In this document: positions 59,463-64,000 of the stretch, in pieces
Layout: every line of letters starts with the position of its first letter
How positions within the stretch are numbered: the first letter of the stretch is position 1
Assembly: GCF_000196175.1 (NCBI RefSeq)
Contig: NC_005363.1
Coordinates: 1,240,001 to 1,304,000 of the forward strand
Direction: 5' to 3'
Length of the DNA stretch: 64,000 nt
Origin: Bdellovibrio bacteriovorus HD100
Lineage (GTDB): Bacteria > Bdellovibrionota > Bdellovibrionia > Bdellovibrionales > Bdellovibrionaceae
The notes under the pieces: generated by a model
Databases searched by the model: none
Told to the model about the DNA's origin: nothing
The model's input: the letters and a program-made list of their open reading frames with translations, nothing else
Made by a program: the position numbers and the translations under genes

Positions 59463-59837
59463 GTGGAAACAGACGCAACTATGAGCGTAGGGAAGAAACT
59501 GGTTGAGCTGTGTAAGAAGGGCGACAACATGAAGGCCATTGAAGATCTTTATTCGCCTGATATTGAAAGCCACGAGGCGATGGAGATGCCTGGCATGCCT
59601 GCAAAAATGCGCGGCCTGGAGGCGATTCGCAGGAAAAACAAGGACTTTGACGAACAAATGGAAATGCACGGGATTGAAGTGGAAGGTCCATTTCCCTTCG
59701 GAGATCGCTTTGCCGTTCACTATAAAATGGACGCCACCGAGAAAAAAACCAATAAGCGGATTAAAATGGAAGAGGTCGCACTGTATACAGTCCGAGACGG
59801 AAAAATCATCAAAGAAGAATTCTTCTACACGATGTGA
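59463..59837 (+). CDS. SnoaL-like / NTF2-fold protein (124 aa)
   Basis: A 124-residue protein with the NTF2/SnoaL-like layout: helical start (KKLVELCKKGDNMKAIEDLYSPDIESHEA), a middle helix (MRGLEAIRRKNKDFDEQM), then antiparallel strands (HGIEVEGPFPFGDRFAVHYKMDAT, KRIKMEEVALYTVRDGKIIKEEFFYTM). Such proteins bind or modify small molecules; no specific substrate can be read. The start is GTG at 59463, with an excellent SD (AAGGAGG) 4 nt upstream; no ATG is as well placed. Confidence 0.82.
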   Translation: METDATMSVGKKLVELCKKGDNMKAIEDLYSPDIESHEAMEMPGMPAKMRGLEAIRRKNKDFDEQMEMHGIEVEGPFPFGDRFAVHYKMDATEKKTNKRIKMEEVALYTVRDGKIIKEEFFYTM

Positions 59838-59963
59838 GTTTATTCATATTTTCAAAAAAGCTAACTGAGTATCTTCAGTGTTCCTGATTAAGTTTGCGAA
59901 ATCATCAAGACGTCCCCAAGGTGAGAGCTGGTGGATTCAACTCTGGATTTATAGAATCAGTTT

Positions 59964-61712
59964 GTGAACACACTGGCTCTTTCCTTTTTCATGGCTCTGC
60001 TTCTGACTTCTTGGGTCAGTCAGGCCCGCACGTACAACGTCGCCATTTTATACTGGAGCATGAAGATTCCCGGTCAGGTGGCCATGCGACAGGGGTTCGA
60101 AGAAGAGGTGGCAGCGTATAACAAGGCCAATGAAGAAAACCAAATTAAATTAACTCCTTATGTGGCGGGTGAAGGCCGTGATGGTTTGCTCAGACAAATA
60201 GAGCAGTTGGATCAGGCGGTAAAGTCCAAACCCGATGCTATCGTGATACAGCCGGCGGATATCACAATCCTGAGTCGAGGGGTTCAGGAGGCCAACAGTA
60301 AGAACATCCCGGTCTTTGCTTATGACCAGTACATCATCAAAGCCAAACTGACCTCTTTCATCAGCAGCGACAACTATCAGGCGGGGTGGGACAATGGTCT
60401 TTATATCGACAGTCAGTTTCCGCCGGAAAAAGTTTTAAGAATCGTGCCTTTTGAATATTTCCGTGTGTCGGCGACGGTGGAGCGCATGGATGGTTTCTTC
60501 GACGCCCTTCGCAGCCGCAACCGCAAGTTCACTGTTCTTGGTCATTTCGAGGCGGTGGAACCCGTGGGCGGTTTGAAAGCCGCTCAGGATTATCTGAAAA
60601 AATTCAAACGTGGCAGTGTGGATGTGATCTTCACCAACAATGACGGCGGAGGCCTGATCATTGTCAAAACCCTTTGGGATGCCGGCCATAAGAAGCTGAT
60701 TCATGCGACGGTGGATGGGGACCCGGCCTCCATTGAAAACATCAAGAGCAAAACACTGACGGTGATTGACTCAGCACAATTCTGTGGTGAGCTGGGACGG
60801 GAAACGGCGCGCACGGTGGTTCAATTCTTCAAGAATGGAAAAGTGGAGCCTGTGAAATTCATTCCGACATTCCCGGTCACACTGGAGTCCCTGAAATTCT
60901 ATCCAGGCTGGATGGGGCGGCCCACGGAAAAAGTTCGATTCCAGTCCTTGCGGGACATCCATATCAAAGAGGCCAAAGCCGACGGCAAGCCCAAGCGCGG
61001 AGCCATCATCAAAGTGGGACTGACTCCCTCTTGCCCCTATTTGTGTGAAATGGGTCCGGCGGGCTGGTCTGGCTATTTGTACGACATTCTTGAAAGTGCC
61101 GCCAAAGAAAGTGATTTCAAATTGGAGATCGTCAGCCTGCCCAGTGAAAAACTGCTGCCGGCTCTGCAAAAGCAGCAGGTTCACTTTGTGATAAGCCCCA
61201 TATCCAAGGTTCGTTATACTCCTGATCTGCGGGTCGTCGGCCCGAAACTGGGAATGAGTCTTGCCGGCGCCCTGTTCACCCCCGGTGTAAAGCTGCAACT
61301 GGTGGATTCAGATTCATTGGCGGACAAACGCATTGTTTTTGCCCAGTTGGCCCATGAAAACCTCATGCAGCTGCCGCCGTCAGACTTTAACCGTTCGTTG
61401 AAAATCTCCGGCCGCGAGATCGGGGACCGCATGACCAAACTGATCGCCGAAAGACGGGTGGACCTGGCTTTGGGGGACTACAATGTTCTTCGCTATAATA
61501 TGTTGCGCCGGCAACTGCTCAGCTTTGAAATTCAACCGACCTCTTTGGCCGGCTACAACGCGCTTGTGCTGGTGGGACATCCTAAAGATCCAGAGTACGG
61601 CGAGCTGCCGTTGATCCTGAACAAGTGGTTCGATACTCACCGCGCGTCAGGCAAGCTGGAAAAGATTCTAAAAAAATACAATCTTGAGGACTGGAACATC
61701 TTTGCTTTGTAG
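59964..61712 (+). CDS. Fused periplasmic binding protein: type I sugar-like + type II SBP domain
   Basis: A 582-residue exported protein (signal MNTLALSFFMALLLTSWVSQA). Residues about 23-325 form a type I periplasmic binding domain of the ribose/galactose kind (YNVAILYWSMKIPGQVAMRQ, the KPDAIVIQPADITILSRGVQ element, NIPVFAYDQYI, VDVIFTNNDGGGLIIVKTL). Residues about 345-582 are a type II SBP-like domain (KVGLTPSCPYLCEMGPAGWSG, YLYDILESAAKESDFKLEIV, LPALQKQQVHFVISPISKV, ending LEKILKKYNLEDW). No membrane or kinase domain is attached. The start is GTG 59964 without SD; TATAGA ends 8 nt upstream. No ABC transporter nearby. Confidence 0.8.
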   Translation: MNTLALSFFMALLLTSWVSQARTYNVAILYWSMKIPGQVAMRQGFEEEVAAYNKANEENQIKLTPYVAGEGRDGLLRQIEQLDQAVKSKPDAIVIQPADITILSRGVQEANSKNIPVFAYDQYIIKAKLTSFISSDNYQAGWDNGLYIDSQFPPEKVLRIVPFEYFRVSATVERMDGFFDALRSRNRKFTVLGHFEAVEPVGGLKAAQDYLKKFKRGSVDVIFTNNDGGGLIIVKTLWDAGHKKLIHATVDGDPASIENIKSKTLTVIDSAQFCGELGRETARTVVQFFKNGKVEPVKFIPTFPVTLESLKFYPGWMGRPTEKVRFQSLRDIHIKEAKADGKPKRGAIIKVGLTPSCPYLCEMGPAGWSGYLYDILESAAKESDFKLEIVSLPSEKLLPALQKQQVHFVISPISKVRYTPDLRVVGPKLGMSLAGALFTPGVKLQLVDSDSLADKRIVFAQLAHENLMQLPPSDFNRSLKISGREIGDRMTKLIAERRVDLALGDYNVLRYNMLRRQLLSFEIQPTSLAGYNALVLVGHPKDPEYGELPLILNKWFDTHRASGKLEKILKKYNLEDWNIFAL

Positions 61713-61753
61713 CAGTTTTTCGACATATGATTTTCATGGGAAATGGAGTTTCT

Positions 61754-62953
61754 ATGAAAACATTGGGATTGTCTTTGTTCTTGATGGCAAGTTCTTCCTG
61801 GGCTTTGCCGTCCTATCAGGTGCCGGAAATGCAGGTGCGTGCGCACTATCGCAACACATTCAACTTGCCGCCTCTGACTTATCTGAGCAACACCTCGCCT
61901 TCCATTAATAACCACGGTGATGTGACCTTTAAGTTGATGGCCGTGGATGGCACTCCCAATCAGGCCGTGTGGTACAAAGGCAAGAGTGATAGCAAATGGC
62001 AAATTGTCTTTGTGGCCCCCGAAGATCGTTATGTGTCAGATCCGTCTGTGAATGACCGCGGGGAAATCACTTACAGCCCTTATACCGAAGTGATGAGTGA
62101 TGGTCTGTTCGTGTTCGATACCAAATCTGGAACAACCATCGAAAAGCTGGCAGGTCCGGCCCATAAAATAGTTTTTATGGCGTATGTTCAAACTTTGAAT
62201 GACGGCACCTCGGTGTTCCGAGGCATGGGGACAGATTTTGACCGTGGCTTCTATGAAGTGAACGGCGGTCTTAAAACCATTGCGATGGAAGGTCAGAGAA
62301 ACTTTGGCACTCCTTCCGCTTATCTGTTTAAGCCGGCCGTGAATGATAAAAAGCACTGGGCCTTCAAGGTTCGGGTGGGTGAGCGTGGTGAAATCGGCAA
62401 TGAACAATCAGACCAGATCCTGCTGGTGAAGCCAACACCACAGGGATATGACAAGATCATCGTGGCTCAGGACAACAAAGGCGACGTGAATTCTCCGTTC
62501 ACCGGATTTGGTAACGGTGTGTCCATGGCTCAAAACGGCCTGGTGGCCTTTGTTGGTCACGATAAGAACAACAGGAAGTCCCTGGTGCTCTGGGAAAACG
62601 GCAGCATGACAACGCTGGTTCGTGAAGGGCAGGGCGGAATTTCTGAAATTGAGATGTTCTCTCCGAAAGTGAACTCCAGTGGGGTGGTGGCATTCCGTGC
62701 GAAAAATGAAAAAGGCCTGCGTGGGATTTATGTGGCCTCCAAGGACGGCGTCAAGCGTCTGATCGGCGAGGGCGACAGCATCCCGACAGATCTGGGGCCG
62801 GGGCAAATCCTGCAAAAGCAAGACTTCCCGGGCTTTGCCGGTGATATTGATATCAATGAAAAGAATGAGTTGGTCTTTGCCTGTGTGGTGGCCACCACCG
62901 ACAATCAGATCACCGGAGATGCCGTTTACCGCATTTCGCCAGCGGGTCTTTAG
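61754..62953 (+). CDS. Exported propeller-like protein of unknown function (399 aa)
   Basis: A 399-residue protein with signal peptide (MKTLGLSLFLMASSSWALP). The chain consists of repeated four-strand-like units with SINNHGDVTF, SVNDRGEITY, AVNDKKHWAF, MAQNGLVAF, KVNSSGVVAFRA and DINEKNELVF about 50-60 residues apart, typical of a six- or seven-bladed beta-propeller. TGGAG is the SD. It lies 41 bp after the fused binding protein on the same strand and may be co-transcribed. Ligand or partner unknown. It overlaps the convergent gene by 4 nt. Confidence 0.75.
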   Translation: MKTLGLSLFLMASSSWALPSYQVPEMQVRAHYRNTFNLPPLTYLSNTSPSINNHGDVTFKLMAVDGTPNQAVWYKGKSDSKWQIVFVAPEDRYVSDPSVNDRGEITYSPYTEVMSDGLFVFDTKSGTTIEKLAGPAHKIVFMAYVQTLNDGTSVFRGMGTDFDRGFYEVNGGLKTIAMEGQRNFGTPSAYLFKPAVNDKKHWAFKVRVGERGEIGNEQSDQILLVKPTPQGYDKIIVAQDNKGDVNSPFTGFGNGVSMAQNGLVAFVGHDKNNRKSLVLWENGSMTTLVREGQGGISEIEMFSPKVNSSGVVAFRAKNEKGLRGIYVASKDGVKRLIGEGDSIPTDLGPGQILQKQDFPGFAGDIDINEKNELVFACVVATTDNQITGDAVYRISPAGL

Positions 62954-63804
62954 CGCGCACATTCCCGCAGCAAGCTGGCGCAGCGGTCCAGAATGGTGGC
63001 GCGGATTTTATCGCGCTGCTCTCGGAACTCGGGGTGCTGGCTGGTTTGCACGATTTTATAAAGGCTGATAGTTCTAACCAGATCTATCAGCCTTTGTTTT
63101 TCCGGTCCCCGTGACAGCGGAAACTTCGGGATCTCGCGGTTCAGGGACACGGCTTTTTCGACAGCTTCCGTCCAGTCAATTTCAGTCTGGGTCAAATAGA
63201 TGGTCGGCACAATGCCGGTCTTTTTGATGGCCTGCTCTTCACTTTTCAACTGGGTGTTCAGCCAGCGCAGCTCGTTGACGATAGCGTTGAATTCGGCATC
63301 GTGCTTTTTTCCAAACAGACTGAAGACGGTTTTTCTCCATGCCGCACAGAAATCATCAAAATCAATGTTCTCGGCTTTTTCAAAGAATGGCGGGTGCGTG
63401 ATGTAGTGCAGGGTTCTGCTTAAGACATCCGTTGAAATCACCGCGCTGTCTGTTTTGTGCCCCAGGCGCATCAGATTGTGGGCCCAGCTGACGATGTTCA
63501 TGACGGAATGGCTGTTGACCAGCCCGCTGCGAAAATTCAGATGAAAGCCTTCGTACACGGCCATGCTCATGGGGCGATTCAGCAGTTGATCCATGTGGGA
63601 TTTGCGGCGTTCGCTGCGGGCTATGGCAAAGAAGCTCTCCAGACGGTCCGAAAACTTTTCAAAGGATTCGTTCCACAGGCCTTCGTGCTGGCAGGTTTTA
63701 TAAAGTTGAAAGGCTTTGGCAGGAGTCGGCTCAGCCTCTTCCAGCAGGGCATTGATTTTTTGTTCCAGCAAACGTGGGAATGAATGCCAAAGTTCCTTGA
63801 TCAT
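62950..63804 (-). CDS. Helical cytosolic protein of unknown function (284 aa)
   Basis: A 284-residue mostly helical protein with no signal peptide. Arg-rich segments (SERRKSHMDQLLNRPMSMAV, DKIRATILDRCASLLRECAR) and tryptophan-containing helices (SWAHNLMRLGHKTDSA, DDFCAAWRKTVFSLFG) but no motif I know. ATG 63804 is preferred over the longer frame upstream: an extended -10 (TGC-TATTCT) sits 7 nt before it and there is no SD, as in map. Confidence 0.7.
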   Translation of the reverse strand: MIKELWHSFPRLLEQKINALLEEAEPTPAKAFQLYKTCQHEGLWNESFEKFSDRLESFFAIARSERRKSHMDQLLNRPMSMAVYEGFHLNFRSGLVNSHSVMNIVSWAHNLMRLGHKTDSAVISTDVLSRTLHYITHPPFFEKAENIDFDDFCAAWRKTVFSLFGKKHDAEFNAIVNELRWLNTQLKSEEQAIKKTGIVPTIYLTQTEIDWTEAVEKAVSLNREIPKFPLSRGPEKQRLIDLVRTISLYKIVQTSQHPEFREQRDKIRATILDRCASLLRECAR

Positions 63805-63820
63805 GGACCAAAGAATAGCA
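63802..63820 (-). promoter_or_regulatory. Extended -10 of a leaderless promoter
   Basis: Minus strand: TGC-TATTCT (63820-63812), 7 nt, ATG (63804). It is the same geometry as the map promoter (TGC-TATACC, 7 nt, ATG). Confidence 0.5.
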
Positions 63821-63948
63821 CGTCTCTGACAGAGATTCTGATTTCCTTTTTTTGTCGAAATAATTGACGATTCCCCTCTGAAAAAACATCCAATGCCAGT
63901 TCGCAAATTGGTGCGGCGATCTTTGCCGCGCTTGAAACGGGGATTTAG

Positions 63949-63954
63949 TATAAT
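63949..63954 (+). promoter_or_regulatory. Consensus -10 (TATAAT) of the last, truncated gene
   Basis: A perfect TATAAT 25 nt before ATG 63980. No good -35 at normal spacing (TTGCCG lies 20 bp upstream). Confidence 0.45.
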
Positions 63955-63979
63955 AGAGCCTGAACAAGGAGGTTGCTCT

Positions 63980-64000
63980 ATGTTGTTTTCGAAACCTTTT
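63980..64000 (+). CDS. First seven codons of a gene running out of the window
   Basis: ATG 63980 follows an ideal SD (AAGGAGG, 7 nt spacing) and a TATAAT box. Only MLFSKPF is visible, so no product can be named. Confidence 0.6.

Noticed and set aside
63923-63954. Full promoter with -35 before the truncated last gene.
   Set aside because: TATAAT is perfect but the nearest -35-like hexamers are 11 or 20 bp away; only the -10 is reported.

Overview
The window reads like a chromosomal segment of a predatory Bdellovibrio (Bdellovibrionota), close to B. bacteriovorus. This rests on gene content, not on a database search: a very long phage-fibre-like secreted protein of the kind Bdellovibrio uses for prey contact, a SWIB protein with a histone-H1-like Lys/Ala tail, many orphan periplasmic binding proteins, many small secreted proteins of unknown function, an L,D-transpeptidase, chemoreceptors, and near 50% GC with tightly packed genes. 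There is no rRNA, CRISPR array, insertion sequence or prophage. One tRNA (Asp, GTC) is present.

Layout. 1-6.4 kb: end of an unknown protein, an orphan binding protein, a ychJ/EVE/dusC-like operon, then an SDR with fumC. 6.5-10 kb: an unknown protein, a zinc-ribbon protein with a UvrD-type Tudor tail, and a Rep/UvrD helicase. 10-15.8 kb: a PAS/degenerate chemoreceptor, an RluA-type pseudouridine synthase, an orphan ParA with a highly charged partner and BolA. 15.9-24 kb: ettA, a DUF4010 membrane protein, the 1151-residue fibre protein, a membrane histidine kinase and a J-domain protein. 24-29 kb: SWIB/histone-like protein, two structured intergenic regions, map, ahcY and a chemoreceptor. 29-35.5 kb: a soluble DsbD-like thioredoxin, AlkC, two orphan binding proteins, orn, a single-domain response regulator, a periplasmic HMA protein and tRNA-Asp. 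35.7-54 kb: accessory envelope genes (small secreted proteins, propeller lipoprotein, L,D-transpeptidase, trypsin-like lipoprotein, BspA-like DUF285 lipoprotein, MFS exporter, exported MsrB, outer-membrane barrel). 54-59 kb: DEAD-box helicase, glnS and an M24 peptidase. 59-64 kb: an NTF2-like protein, a fused type I + type II periplasmic binding protein, two proteins of unknown function and the first codons of a further gene.

Themes. (1) Several genes lack a Shine-Dalgarno sequence and have a -10-like hexamer placed so that the start codon is at or within 2 nt of the predicted transcript start; three of them (fibre protein, J-domain protein, propeller lipoprotein) share the identical octamer CCGATAAG exactly 6 nt before ATG. 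(2) The two chemoreceptor-type genes carry sigma28-like promoters with the same 12-nt spacer. (3) Two intergenic regions contain large inverted repeats: a 125-bp imperfect palindrome before map and a perfect 32-bp inverted repeat around the ahcY terminator. (4) A short repeat (TAAAAGGTRCCTG core) recurs and twice begins at a stop codon. (5) Many convergent gene pairs overlap or abut at their stop codons. The most system-like novelty candidates are the ParA/charged-adaptor pair, the split zinc-ribbon/Tudor + helicase pair, the fused dual binding protein and the leaderless promoter class.
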